Notes: generated from the sequence alone by a model not told the origin. A stretch of DNA of 64,000 nucleotides from Toxonevra muliebris (GCA_963691655.1 OY829328.1:83394400-83458399); one strand, 5' to 3'; shown: positions 40,400 to 52,914, counted from the first letter of the stretch. Program-made: numbers and translations.

Positions 40400-43300
40400 A
40401 CTTCCTAGTTTTTAGTTTAAGGAATAAAAATCAAGCCTGCGCTTTTTAATAAACCGATATGTAAAAATATGAACTCCTCTAGTGAACATTACTTATATAC
40501 GAGTATGCAAACGTTAATTGGGTAAGTTTTTTTTTATACATATAAAAGTATTTAATACAACAATTTATTTTGACATTTTCGAAATAAAAAGTATATAAAA
40601 TTTGTATTGCATTAAATATTAACTCATTGCATATCGATGCATATCAATGTGGATGTATATTTTTGTGTGCAGTTAATTTGCATTACAAGAGACCCATGCC
40701 TCGCATGCAACCAATGTTATTTTGAAACACAATAATTTATGATTTTTGGTATAGTACATGTTATACTAGTAGTAGCAAGCAGCATGCAGCAAGTAAGAAC
40801 CTCTGTGTAACCTCAAATGTTGCGAACATTTGAAAGTATAAAATATTATAGTGGTTATATAGTGGTGGCCATCGTTATGGCGTAACTCTGTTGTCATTAC
40901 CATGAAACTAATATTTTATATGAACAACGCCATCGCTATCGCTCGCCACAACTAGCCACCTACTGCATGAATATAGCTACAGCCACCTACTACCGCCAAC
41001 AACTAGCAAAACAAAAAAAAAGTAATGTATGTTGTATGATGCAATTTATTCTTTGCAATCAATTGAATTGCATTTATTACTTTATTTTATTGCTTTGTTG
41101 TTTATCCCTTGCGACAAAAATTCCACACACGCACACAAATGACGACAAGTATATGTCATTATAATGAGACAGACAGACAATCCTATATTCATATGAAAAA
41201 TAACCATCCACCAACACACAAGCACATGTGATTTGAATTTAATATGCAATTTCGTTTTAGTTTTATTGAGTATGTGTGAATATATGTGTGTATGTAGGTG
41301 TGTATGCATTGTGACTGTGTGTGGCAGTCACTATGCATAGAGCTCGCATTTTAAAGTTTTACGTTATCAAGTTCATAAGTATTTGGAGTAATGAATATTG
41401 TAATAGATAACGTTGTTCCAGATAAGTGCAACTGATTGCTTATATTTATTGTTGCATAGTTTTAGGCTTATTCTTAATCTAAGAGGATGCAACTTTCCCA
41501 AAATTTTTCTTCTGAATATTTAGATAAAAGAGCATATGTGGTCAGTCTTCATACAAAGTTTTTCGCACTCCTAAATTGAGAGCATAAAAACTTTATTCGG
41601 TCGGTGAATCTACCTAAATCAATTTGGCTCACTATAACCGAGTTTCTACTCAGAGAGAACGAATCTCTAAGCTAAGAATAAAATTTCATAACTTGTAGCT
41701 ATTTAATTTTAAACAGACTCTCCTTTATTCACTTCATATATGGAATTCATGACGCACCACAAAAAAAAAAGAAAATGTGCCGAGGAAATTAAAAGCTTCA
41801 AATATAACTTTGAAAACAAGTTAAATACAATTGGCCTACACTGCCTGCGATAAATTCGTAAAACAATTAATTAACTTGATAATTATGTTCATGCTATTTT
41901 TAAATACATAGTAATTGAATTGAAATTAATTTTACTGACTTTACTTAAACAAATTTAATGACTACCAAAAAAAAAAAAACAAAAAAAGTTGATTTATTTC
42001 TATTTGCTAAGCGTTTCAATAGCTCGTCGATCATTCACAAAGTAAAAGAACGAAACACAAATTTTCATATCCATATGCTAAAGTATATTTCATAATATAA
42101 TTTGGATAAAAACCATTTCATACCAATTTTTTTTTTAAAGGGAGAGGGTGTTCGCGGGAAGTTGTATTGTGAGATAATAATTTTGACCTTTCACTTGCAC
42201 GCTGTATTTATTCTGAACTGTCAACCTAAACCCTAAAAAAAAAGGAATAGTAGTAAGTGAAATTTAATTTGTCTGGCGCCATTAAAATAAGTTTCTGCTG
42301 CGTGCTGCTTTCACAAAATACATGTATTTCTATAGCTTTCTTGCTCTTCATTCCCTTTCTCCTCCTACAATTCTCCACTTCTCTATTCATAGTTCAATTT
42401 GCAATTATTTGTTATTATTTGTGGTAGCTCATTGTATTTGCTTATTGTCATTTGAATTTTGTATTCAATTCAATTCATTCTTTATGCATTTATTTCTATT
42501 TGAGAGAAAGAACAAAGAGAAAGAGAGCAAAGAGGAAACTAACGGACAATTGTCATATTGCAAACCAGAGACAATTTCAGCAGTTATCTATAGAGTAAGT
42601 ATGTGTGTAAGAGAGAATGAGAGAGAGAGAGAGAGAGTGGTAGTGAGTCGCATTGTATAGTTTTTGTAACTCCCGCGCAATTTTCGATTATGTTGTTGTT
42701 ATTGTAAATAAGTTTTTTTGAAAGCAAACGAATTTACACAAATACAATTAAATTGATAAATGAGACGTCAATGTGACTGAGAGCGGCGAGCATATATATA
42801 TATATATGTGTGTGCGTGTGTGTGTGTGAATGAATGAGTGAGTAAATTTGGCTTACTTCTAGTACATAGTACATTCCCTCTAAGCAATTCGGTAGTCGAC
42901 TACGAAAATAACACACTTCTAGTTAACTTTTATGTAATGCAGAACTTCCCAAAAATCAAACTATGCAGTGAATTTATTGTTTTTGTCATATTTGCTCATC
43001 TCTGTTTAAAGAGCATTTAACTGTTGTTTGATTTTTTTCCTTTTGTGCATTGTGAAATTAAAATCAGTGCTCAATTTCGTGTGTGCAGTTAAGTGAGGTT
43101 AAGGTGTGCAACTAAATTAAAAAAGATTGAATATTAATATTAATGTGAGAGGTGCAAGCAAAATAAGCTACTTTCATATAATGTAATGTTTTTTATTGAA
43201 TTTCAAAAATTTTAAGATGTATTTATTATAAATCAGAATTAATGAAGCGTACTATAAGCTAATTAATTTGTAGCTACACTTAATAAGTATATAGCTAACT

Positions 43301-43855
43301 ATAAATTAGATAACTTTTAGCTAACTTCTAAGAAACTAACTTTAAGTTAGTTGAAAAGTCATGCAGAGTCGGACAATTGACTACTGCCTAGGACATCGCA
43401 ATGTTAGAATAGTCAGTTGTCTCCATTAAAAATAATCCAAGTATCAACCACCTCTAGTTGCGAAATAGTTAGATTAAAGTGTATCAGAAGTTAGCTGAGT
43501 TGCCGGCAGGGTTATTTTTGATTGTACTGATTCTACAATCTGAGAAACTTGTTCCCACTCAGAGTCTCTTTTCTAGTTGTTGGTTTATGAAAATGGAAAA
43601 TACAAACCAATTACTACATGTAGCACATCGTTGGAAAATCTTATCCTTCAACTTTTTTTCCTTCAACTTATTTCGACCTGAAAAATAAAAATAATTGGTA
43701 AAAAGTCGGATTTTCGCATTCTCCACCTTCTTACTATAACCATTCACTTTTTCCATAAACAAAGACCAAAACTCATAAATATTTAGAATTTTTTAATAAT
43801 TTTGCACCTGTATTGAAATTAAGAATCGCATGTTAAATTTATGTGCACCTACTCG
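40400..43855. other. Gene-free stretch
   Basis: AT-rich DNA with a TA run at about 42791-42806 followed by GT at about 42807-42827, and GA at about 42615-42637. The open frames at 40967-41164, 41082-41309 (minus), 42322-42660 and 43479-43762 have no recognisable domains. No mobile element stood out. Confidence 0.5.
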
Positions 43856-45300
43856 TTACCGTCATCGATTTACTGTAGGAGATCTGAGTTGGAACACAGT
43901 GTTCGAAATAAAACACAATTGTAGCCGAAGCAAACGTTTGAATCGGATTCTGTTGGAGTTGAAATGCGTAGTCAATGCTGGAATACGATCAGACATTAAA
44001 CACATTCTGAGTTAGAGCACAGTTGGAGTCATGATCCAGTCGAATTGGAACAAAATCGCAATTGGAACACTGTCAGAGTTAGAACTAACATTAAGTGGGA
44101 ACTTAGTCTAAGTTGGAACAAGATCGGAGATGGAGCAGTTTCAAACTTAAAGCAGGGTTGGAACTAGAACACGCTCTAATTTGGAGCACGGTCTGAGTTG
44201 CGTACAGTTGGAGTAGGAACCCAGTCTGAGTTGAGCACAGTCTGAGTGGGAACTTAGTGTGAGTTGGAACAAGGTCGGAGATGGAGCAGGGTCAAATTTA
44301 AAGCACGGTTGGAACCTAAACACGGTCTGATTTGGAGTACGGTTTGAGATGGGTACAGTTGGAGTTGGAACCGAGTCTGAGTTGGGCACAGTCTGAGTGG
44401 AAACTTAGCCTGAGTTGGAACAAGGACGGAGATGAAGAATTGTCAAATTTGAAGCACGGTTGGAACTAGAACACGATCTGATTTGGAACCCAGTCTGTGT
44501 TGGGCACTTAGTTTGAGTGGGAACTTAGTCTGATTTGGAACATGGTTGGAGCAGTGTCGGAGATAAAATATGGTCGGAGTTCGAACATGGTGGAAATTGG
44601 AGCTCGTTCTGCGCTGAGCACAGTTGAAGTTAGAGCCCACTCGAAGTTGGAACACAGTTTGAGTTGGAACTTAGTCTGACTTAAAACACAGTCAGAGTTG
44701 AGGCAGTGACAAATTTGACAATCGTTTCGAATTGAAAACAATTAAAGTTCAACTCCACAGTGTGAGCTGAAACACGGTCTGAATTGGAGCATAGTCTAAA
44801 TTGGGTACAGTCGGAGTTAATACATAGTGAGTTGGGCACAGTCGGTGTGGGAACTTAGTCTGAATTGGAACAAGGTGGGAGATGGAGCAGTGTCAAGCTT
44901 AAAGCACGGTTGGAACTAGAACACGGTCTGATTTGGAACACGGTCTGAGTTGGGCACAGTCTGAGTGGGAATTTAGTCTGAGTTGGAACATGGTTGGAGT
45001 TTGAGCAGAGCCGGAGATAAAAGAAGGTTGGAGTTTGAACATGGTGGAAATTGGGACTCGTTCTGTACTGGGCACAGTCGAAGTTGAAACCCACTCGAAT
45101 ATGAAACACTGTTTGAGTTGGAATTTAGTCTGACTTGAAACTCAGTCGGAGTAAAGGCAGTATCAAATTTGACAAACGTTCTGCATTGAACACAGTCGGA
45201 GTTCAACTCTACAGTCTGAGTTGAAAACGGTCCGAATTGAAGCATAGTCTAAGTTGTGCACACTTGGAGTTGGAATACGGTTTGAGTTAGAAAACCGTAA
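43856..45300 (+). repeat. GTCTGAGTTGGAACA minisatellite with 455-bp higher-order unit
   Basis: The base unit is about 16-17 bp (GTCTGAGTTGGAACACG and variants ending in GGGCACA or GGGAACTTA). At a larger scale, TTGGAACAAGGTCGGAGATG recurs at about 44115, 44265 and 44416, a period of about 150 bp. The block from about 44410 to 44860 is repeated at about 44866-45290 with the same order of unit variants, a period of about 455 bp. The minus-strand open frames (44147-45245) are artefacts of the repeat. Confidence 0.85.
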
Positions 45301-45329
45301 GTTGAAATACACACGGTCCAAATGTAGGT

Positions 45330-45412
45330 CCAACTATATGGTATCACAATGGGCCGTTCAGAGCTAAGTGTGTCACCTGACAGCCACTCTAATTTAACCT
45401 ATACTATCCGAA
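45330..45412 (+). mobile_element. SINE 3'-end fragment
   Basis: GGTCCAACTATATGGTATCA, CAATGGGCCGTTCAG, CTAAGTGTGTC and ACAGCCACTCTAA match the 3' part of the complete SINE at 50537-50853 (positions about 50771-50838) nearly base for base. The tail is degenerate (TTTAACCTATACTATCC instead of CCTAA repeats). The tRNA-like head is absent. Confidence 0.85.
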
Positions 45413-46548
45413 GTGAAAGACTTTTCATGTTCATTAATTGTAAAAAAATTAAATAATATTTTTTGGAATAATTTTAACGTGACATTTTATTCTTTTTCAA
45501 CTTTTTTGACTACATAAAAGATTATGAATTTTTCACTTTTCCATTTTCTCTTTACTCATCTGTTACTCTGCCTCTGTATAATTTTTGGTAAAATTCCTTA
45601 ATATCCTTTTTACCAATTTAATAGCTATCTGGAGACCAATTATTTTTCATTGTGTGAATTTCATTTTGTTTTTCTACGTCGGTAAAAACTAACCTACGCA
45701 TTGTATTTGTAACGTTAGTGTTGTTTTCCTATTTTCCCAATAACAAATTATGACGTTTTTATAATGTTTTGTTTCTATCAATGAGTTAGAAATTTCATTC
45801 AAAACAAAATTTTCCATTTGACTATGTAGTATAAGAAATTATAATAAAAACTATGACGGCATTTCTATCTATACGAAAATACCACACACAAAATGGTAGC
45901 GCATGTGACACATGAGCTGTCACAATAAACAAATAACCATACACACACACACACACACACACACAAAGACTCAAACACTGAACTAAAACACTTACACAGT
46001 AGTTGAGTAGGAAGGAAGGAAAGAGAGAGAGAGAGAGCGAGCGAGTTGGAGCTAGTATGAGAGTCAGCAAATGTAACAAAAGAACAAAACTATCTAAGCT
46101 AAGCAAATTGTGAATCGCTTAAAATTTCAAAACGCCTACGTATTCGTATGAATTTTTAAAATGCCAGCCAGACTATTTGGGAACTTGACTCGATATTTTG
46201 CAATAGCCACACACTTAAACAATTGCATACATACATATACACATACATACTTAAAATATCACACCACGCTATAGCAGCAGCATCCGGTGGCATCTAATGG
46301 CGATGGCGTTGGTGTTGTTACTTATATTGTAAAACCCAGTGGGAAGGAATGGAAACTGATTTCAAATGAATTAACTAAATAAATCAAATGTATAAACTTT
46401 TGATTTTTTTTTTTTTTGTCAAGCAAGTGGCCGAGCGAAATAGTTGAAATGAGCATTATAGAAAACTAGAAGTACAAAAAATTAAAAAAACGCTCCTCAT
46501 ACAGCTACTAGCACTAAACTGTGATTGGTTAAGCGTTTGATTTTTAAT
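45413..46548. other. Gene-free stretch
   Basis: No gene is supported. It has a CA repeat at about 45939-45965 and a GA repeat at about 46022-46044. The minus-strand frame at 45822-46106 runs through these and is not credible. Confidence 0.5.
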
Positions 46549-46552
46549 TTAA

Positions 46553-47224
46553 CCCTTTCGGAACCATTGGTCACCGGTGACCCCAAATTCGTTTTTTTTT
46601 CAGTTTTTTCAAAAATCATTCCACCAATTTTAATAAATTTATATTGTTATTAAAAAAGGTTTGAAATTGTTATCTAATTAATGGCATCAGAGTGACCTAA
46701 ATTCTTAAAAATATTCTTTTTTTTTAGTTAAATTTTTTTCTCAACCGCTCAATATTTTTACAATATTTTTCCAAATACGCCAAATTTTTAATATGTTGTG
46801 AGAAAAAACTATTTACTCACACATAACTTTCCATATTTTTTAAAATTCGTCTACTTTCTTTGAAATACTATTTTTTAGCTAAGATTTTCAATGCAAACTT
46901 TTTAAGAACCTTTTTACAATAAAATGCAGTTCTAGTCTCAAATTTGCTCTATGAGTTTTAGTTTTCATGGGGTCAAAAAAGAGTTAAGTGAAGAATTAAT
47001 ACTAAGAAACTTTTCTTATCTATAAAAAAAAAATATCAGAACAAAAAGAAGAAAATGTACAGAACAATTTCGTAAAAAAAATCCCATTGAGGGCCACAGG
47101 GTCACCGGTGTCCCATAAAAATTCAGACCTTCAGAAGCACAAAATGCTTGTTTTGGTATTTGATAAAAAATTGCAACAAGGAATGGATTCGGTTTTGCAG
47201 TATCTTCTTAAGGTCCCGAAAGGG
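46553..47224. mobile_element. piggyBac-type MITE (TTAA target)
   Basis: A 672-bp element that begins CCCTTTCGGAACC and ends GGTCCCGAAAGGG: 13-bp inverted ends with one mismatch, flanked on both sides by TTAA (46549-46552 and 47225-47228). TTAA target choice and CCC-starting ends define the piggyBac superfamily. Just inside each end is a copy of GGTCACCGG; the left one forms the perfect palindrome GGTCACCGGTGACC. No transposase frame is present, so it is non-autonomous. Confidence 0.85.
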
Positions 47225-47264
47225 TTAAAAAAAAACACACACAAAAAGTACAAAAGTGTATGAA

Positions 47265-47580
47265 ATTTTTATTTGGGTCGGTAAATCAATGCTTGCCTTT
47301 TCCGTTTCAAAGATTATTTCATGTAAATTTTAACCACAACTAGGTTGTAAGTGATCCATGCTAGAACTCCATTTCTGAACCACTTTTTTGAGCATAGCGG
47401 CTGGTATCTCGCTAATATCACGTATAATTTTGTTTTCCAAAGCTACAATTGGCGGTGGTTTATCGGCATAAACGAGTGATTTCCCGTTATCCCACAAAAA
47501 AATAGTTTAATTGAGAGTCAAATCACGCGATCTAAGAGGCCAACTCACTGGTCCGAAACGTGAGATAAATTCCTTATCGA
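47265..47580 (-). pseudogene. C-terminal fragment of a Tc1/mariner-type (DDE) transposase
   Basis: On the minus strand, from about 47580 downward, the sequence reads FGPVSWPLRSRDLT, a stop, then FLWDNGKSLVYADKPPP, IVALENKIIRDISEIPAAML, KKVVQKWSSSMDHLQPSCG and a second stop. The block WPxRSxDLTxxxxFLWGxxK, with the third catalytic Asp, is characteristic of the IS630/Tc1/mariner superfamily, and the ISEIPAAMLKKVV...R/HMDHL tail is typical of its C terminus. Two stops and loss of the upstream DD region make it a relic. It lies just outside the TTAA element and is unrelated to it. Confidence 0.72.
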
Positions 47581-47589
47581 ACTCAATTG

Positions 47590-48900
47590 ATACCTGGAAA
47601 GCCAAAGAGGGCCTTAAGAAGGTCTGGCCTCAAAACATGAAAAAGTACCGTCTCATACATTTTACCCATTGTTAAAGAAGCTTCACACCTTAACCACTGG
47701 GTAGACGGGCGCTATCATGTCTCACAAAGTGAATAACAATAATAACAACAGCAATACAAATACAATGCCTCTATTCGCATGGCACATGAATATATTTGTG
47801 AGTGTAAGCCTCATGCTTATAACCACACTCCGCCCCCCCCCCCCCCTCCCTCTCTTTGCTCTACTCCTTCACACTTTTGTTTGTGGATTTGTTATATCGT
47901 ACTCGTATTATATTGTAGTAGTAACATTATAGTAGCACAGAAACAACAACAATAAAGGCAACTATGAAGGAGCAGAAAAGTCATTCATTGAAACTGATTC
48001 ATACGCTTTGTGGCGGTGGCCACACAAGCAAAATGCTTTTTTGCCTTGCTGTGTGGGTGTTCAAAGAAAAAAAAAAATAGTAAATGCGAAATATGTACGA
48101 GAAAAATTTGTAATATCTGTGGAAGAAAGAGCAGAATAAAAAAAAAAAAAGAAAACAAACTACAAGTAAAAGGACAGCGAAAAAAAAAGACACTACGATC
48201 ATAAAAAATGTTTTATGGTAGCGTAGAAAAATAGTTGCTTGCCTCGCTGACTCGTTGGAATCGTTAACTGCATACATACATACGTACATACACCCATACA
48301 TATAAACATATATAGAGCAAATGTGTGGGTTTCATTTTCATTTTGTGCAGTTTTTCTTTCTTTACTATTTTATATTTTTTTTTTATTTTGTTGATTTTCT
48401 TAATGGAATTTACGCGAGTGTAAAATTTATTATACAATGAATTATTTTTTTTTCTTTGCCACTGTATCATAGATTTGTGAATTTCCTGTCTATGTGTATG
48501 TGTGTGTGTGTGTGTGAGTATGGTATACAAAATGATTAAATGAGTGTATGAATGAAGTTCTTGGAAATGTCTCACAAATATAATATAAAAACGCTCGTTT
48601 GTGTGTGTGTGTGAATGCGTGAAAAATAATATGCAGAAATGTTTATTACATTTTAGTGAGATATTTTTATATTAATAGATTGAAACACTGCAACTATCAT
48701 TTGGAGTTGTTCTTTCACAGCATAATAAAGTAAATGACCAGCATCAAATAATATGAGAATGCGTATGAATAAAACTTTTTGTATAGTGAGTCATAAAATT
48801 ACGATCCACAAGGGGCAGGTTTGTATTTTTTGGCCTCTCACTATTGTAATCGCTGGTTTTTGCATTTACCTTCTCGTACTATCACTCTGGTGCACAGATT
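47590..48900. other. Gene-free stretch
   Basis: Contains a C run (about 47833-47846), ACATAC microsatellites near 48272-48292 and GT near 48494-48515. The open frames at 47717-47932, 47999-48301 (minus) and 48264-48575 (minus) are low-complexity. No gene is supported. Confidence 0.5.
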
Positions 48901-48904
48901 TTTA

Positions 48905-50480
48905 ATTGAAACAACATTGAATGTAAATGAAACGAAAATGAATGGAAATGAAACCACATTGAATGGAAATGAAACTACATTGAATGGAAATGAAACAATT
49001 TTGAATGGAAATGGAACCATTTTGAATGGAGTGGAAATGAAACTGCGTAGAATTAAAGTAAAAGAATATTGAGATGGGAATGAAAAAACACTGATTAGAA
49101 TGGGAATGAATCAGCATTGGATGGAAAAGAAACAGCAGAGAATGGAAATGGGAAAACGTTGAATGGAAATGGAACCACATTGAATGGAAATGAAACTGTA
49201 TAGAATGGAAGTAAAAGAATATTGAGTTGGGAATGAAACAACATTGAATAGAATGGAAATGAATCAACATTGGATGGGAAATGAATCAGCACTGAATGGA
49301 AAAGAAACAGGATAAAATGGAAATGGGAGAACATTGAATGGAAATGGAACCATATTGAATGGAAATGAAACCATTTTGAATGGAGTGGAAATAAAACTGC
49401 ATGGAATGAAAGTAAAAAATATTGAGATGGGATTGAAACAACATTGAATAGAATGGAAATGAATCAGCATTGGATGGAAAATGAAACACCACTGAATGGA
49501 AACAGTATAGAATGGAAATTGGAGAACATTGAATGGAAATAAAACCATTTTGAATGGAGTGGAAATGAAACTGCATAGAATGGAAGTAAAAGAATACTGA
49601 GTTGGGAATGAAACAACATTGAATAAAATGGAACCACATTGAATAAAATAGAAATGAAACGGCAAGGAACGAAACAGAAAGTATATTGAGCCGGATATGA
49701 AATAATATTAAATAGAATGAAAATTAAATAGCATTGTACTGGAAATGATACAGCATTGAATGGAAGTGAAACAAAAGTTAAGGAAATTAAATCAACATTG
49801 AATGGAAAAGAAACAGCATTGAATTGAAAGAAACAACATAGAAAGAAAATTGGACAACACTAAATGAAAATAAAACAGCAATGAATGAAATGAACACGAA
49901 ACTTAATAGCAATGAATGGAAATACAACAACATTGAATTGGAACGAAACATAACTGAACACAATTGTAGCAGCATTAAATATAAATGAAACAGCATTGAA
50001 TAAAACTGAAATAGCATAGAATGGAACTTAAACAAATCTGAAAGGAAATAAGACAGTACTGAACCGAAACCAAGCTATGAAAATGGAACCAATTTAAATG
50101 GAAATGAAACAGTATTGAGCGAAAATGATACAATATGAAATGAAAATGGGGCAGCATCGAATGAAAATGGAACTGCAATGCATCGAAACAAACCAAATAA
50201 AATGAACATGAAACAGAATTGGATGGAACAGCAAAACAAAGTTAGAGAAATGAAATAGCATTGAACACAAATTATTTAACATCGAATAGAAATAGAAAAA
50301 AGTTTTAAATGGAAACGAAACAACCTTGAATGAAAATTAAACACCAATAAACAAAAATAAGACAACATTGAATAAAAATAGAACAGTGTTGAATGAAAAT
50401 GAAACAGTATTGCATGGAAATGAAAAGGCATTGAATCAAAAATGAAACACTACGTCAGAAAATGAATGCAAAGCAAAAAC
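48905..50480 (+). repeat. 21-bp minisatellite (ACATTGAATGGAAATGAAAC)
   Basis: About 75 units of a 21-bp repeat based on ACATTGAATGGAAATGAAAC. The first units are near-identical; divergence rises to the right. Because 21 bp is seven codons, long frames appear on both strands (for example a seven-residue NETTLNG repeat on the plus strand and FHSIQ-rich frames on the minus strand). Blocks such as GAGTTGGGAATGAAACAACA recur every few hundred bases, which suggests higher-order copying. I do not regard these as genes. Confidence 0.88.
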
Positions 50481-50523
50481 ACTTGAATAAACAATAAAAA
50501 AACCAACAATATCTCTTACTAGT

Positions 50524-50536
50524 TAGTGACAAGAAG
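50524..50536 (+). repeat. Target-site duplication of SINE, left copy
   Basis: TAGTGACAAGAAG, repeated exactly at 50854-50866. Confidence 0.92.
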
Positions 50537-50547
50537 GACGACCTCGA

Positions 50548-50558
50548 TAGCCTAGTGG
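50548..50558 (+). promoter_or_regulatory. Pol III box A of the SINE
   Basis: TAGCCTAGTGG fits the box A consensus TRGYNNARNNG at every defined position, 11 bp from the element start. Confidence 0.85.
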
Positions 50559-50590
50559 ATAGTGCACTAGACTTTCATCTGGGAGGTTCG

Positions 50591-50601
50591 GGTTCGATTC
50601 C
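50591..50601 (+). promoter_or_regulatory. Pol III box B of the SINE
   Basis: GGTTCGATTCC fits the box B consensus GGTTCGANTCC exactly, 32 bp after box A, the spacing of a tRNA without an intron. Confidence 0.88.
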
Positions 50602-50853
50602 CGTCTTCGTCTGGTGGTTAATTTTCATTACTTTCTTATATTCACTATCAATATGAAGTGTATGAGAATTATAAGATAGTGTACAAGTACACACATTGGT
50701 TGGTAATGGCAAAACCACCAAGCCGATAAAAAATTGCCACACCGCCGTTCGGAATCGGCGTTAAACTGTAGGTCCAACTATGTGGTATCACAATGGGCCG
50801 TTCAGGCCTAAGTGTGTCTCTCGACAGCCACTCCAACCTAACCTAACCTAACC

Positions 50854-50866
50854 TAGTGACAAGAAG
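50854..50866 (+). repeat. Target-site duplication of SINE, right copy
   Basis: TAGTGACAAGAAG, identical to 50524-50536 and directly after the CCTAA tail. Confidence 0.92.
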
Positions 50867-52914
50867 CAGAAATGTACCGAAACACAATCGCCGGAAAGTA
50901 TGCTGCCAATACAAGCAACCGTCCCTTTTTTTTTGATCTTCATGACCCCTGAAGACAAGAGCGATGTAAGCAACCTAGTGGGGTGCCCTCTTTGGAAATT
51001 AAAGTTAAATTCAGCAGCAGGGAAAGGTTCACTGAGACTACTCTGACATTTTTGGTTTTACAGCTAAAGAAAGTAAACTGCATGGGAACTCTATGCAAAG
51101 GAGGATGTAATTAAGCTAAAAGGCATCAAGAAAAAGAGAGAGAACAATAAGAAAGAGAGAGTGAGAGTGAAAGAAGAAAGAGAGCGATACCGAAAAATAG
51201 GAAAGTGAAGCAATTGAACATTAAGAGCAATGCGTTCTCATAGTCTTTGAAAGAAAGAAAAGTGTTATTCACAAAAACCCTCTCCCTCATTACATGGACG
51301 GATTCTTATTGCCCATTTTTCTCATTTGCGATTCCCACAGTTTTTCAGCCAGTAGTTTTCTGATATTTTAAAATTATTTAACAGTTATCTGTAGAAGAAA
51401 TGCCTCGGCTTAATAATAAACATTTTGTTTCTCTAAAAGTTTCAGATACTCTCTATAAAATCTTCTATAAGTCTCTTTAAACAAAAATAAATTTACACTT
51501 GAATTCAGATTAAGAATACGAATTAAGCTCTTCAAATATTTGCTATTACATGTAATCCCATACTATTGGAAAACTTTTGACCTCTTTCTGTTTTCATCAT
51601 CATGTTTTCAATATATAAACGAATAACGCTCTGCTTTCAAAAAGTTTTCCATTTTTGGTACGAAAACTTTTCTTTTTTTTTTTGCATTCGCCACACATTT
51701 TTCATTGGTTTGTTGTCTTTCTTTCTTAAAGTTTACTCACTCTTTCTCTGTATATTTTGTTTTCTTCTTCGTCGTCATTTTTGGGTTAAGACAAGCGTAC
51801 TTTATTCACTTGACCAAGTTTATGTTGTCGTAGAGTTTACGTGCATAGTTTTTGACATTTAGGTTTTACACTAAGAAAAATTACAATCACTGCCAATAAT
51901 CAGAGATTTATGTTCAATAGAAATTAATTTCAGAACTGAGAACTGCCTGAAGTCTTCAAGAGAAGAGAACTTTGAAATATTTCTTAACACTTTTGAACAG
52001 GTTAGTTGGGAAAGCAGCTGACATTTTTCTTATAATAACTCAATCTTTTCTTTCAGTGTATATTTCTTATTTTATTATTATTACTTTTTTTTTTTTTTTG
52101 AGGGGAAAAAACTTTAACTTTTGACAATTTAACGATATTTACGCTTTCGACACATTTCAGCATGTAATGAATATTACGTATTTTGGATTTTAATACTTTT
52201 ACTACTTGTTTTTAGCAAAAAAGTTGCACCCATATCCTTTTTCTGCTTTTTTGTTTTTGTTTCCTTTCTTGGGATAGAAGTAAAAGTAGAAGTTTGGCAT
52301 ATATATATATGTGCATTTAAAACTTGTTTGTTTAAAGATGAAATGTATATTTAACAAACAAAAAGGATAGCGAAAAAAAGAGGATAACACAGTGTTATTC
52401 TTTCTTTTTTATAAATATTTTTTTAAGAAATCTGCGCATTTTCTTTTCTTTTTTTTAAAAAAAGGAAGCATTTCATATAAAAGAATTAATTAAGCTAATT
52501 ATCATTGATGAGGAAAAAGGTATAATTTAATAAACGCAAAGGAGCAAAAAAAATTATCTAAAAGGAAAATGAACAACTAAAAAGGAAACCAGAAAAAAAA
52601 TTGTATATTAAATCAAATTGAAATTTAAATCAAATATCCTTATGGCTAAACACGCTTAATTTATGTCTAGACATGTCCTTAGAACTTTGTATGCATATAC
52701 GAATGCAATGAAATTATTGAATATTTTAATAATTGCTCACGATCTTGAATTTTCTATAAGTTTATGTAATTCAAAGTCTTTCTCCGAAACAATGGCAGCT
52801 GCGATTGTTGTTCAAGCCGCTAAGCTGTTTGCTTAGAAAACTTTCTACAGAACTCCAGTGGTTTTATAGTTCCCAAAAGAATCAATGAAATATTTTAAGT
52901 AAACCAAAAAGTGT
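50867..52914. other. Gene-free stretch
   Basis: AT-rich DNA with a purine-rich stretch at about 51128-51200. The open frames at 51602-51862 and 52202-52390 (minus) are not recognisable. No gene or mobile element is supported. Confidence 0.5.

Larger units (their letters stand above)
50537..50853 (+). mobile_element. Complete tRNA-derived SINE with (CCTAA)n tail
   Basis: A 317-bp retroposon bounded by a perfect 13-bp target duplication. The first 76 bp are tRNA-like: GACGA at the 5' end pairs with TCGTC near 50606-50611, and CGGGTTCGATTCCCG forms the T arm. A tRNA-unrelated body follows, containing GCCACACCGCCGTTCGGAATC and ATTGTGATACC-type sequence in reverse sense. The 3' end reads ACAGCCACTCCAACCTAACC and continues as CCTAA pentamers up to the duplication. 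The tail is therefore the complement of TTAGG, not poly(A). A 3' fragment of the same family is at 45330. The partner LINE should share its 3' end, and none in this window does. Confidence 0.92.

Noticed and set aside
49264..49665. 133-aa minus-strand ORF
   Set aside because: It is a translation of the 21-bp minisatellite; the period is a multiple of three, so stops are avoided by chance in all units.
50537..50612. A functional tRNA gene
   Set aside because: Boxes A and B are exact, but the anticodon arm does not close well (loop appears one base short), the sequence continues into a SINE body, and a target duplication brackets the whole 317 bp. It is a SINE head.
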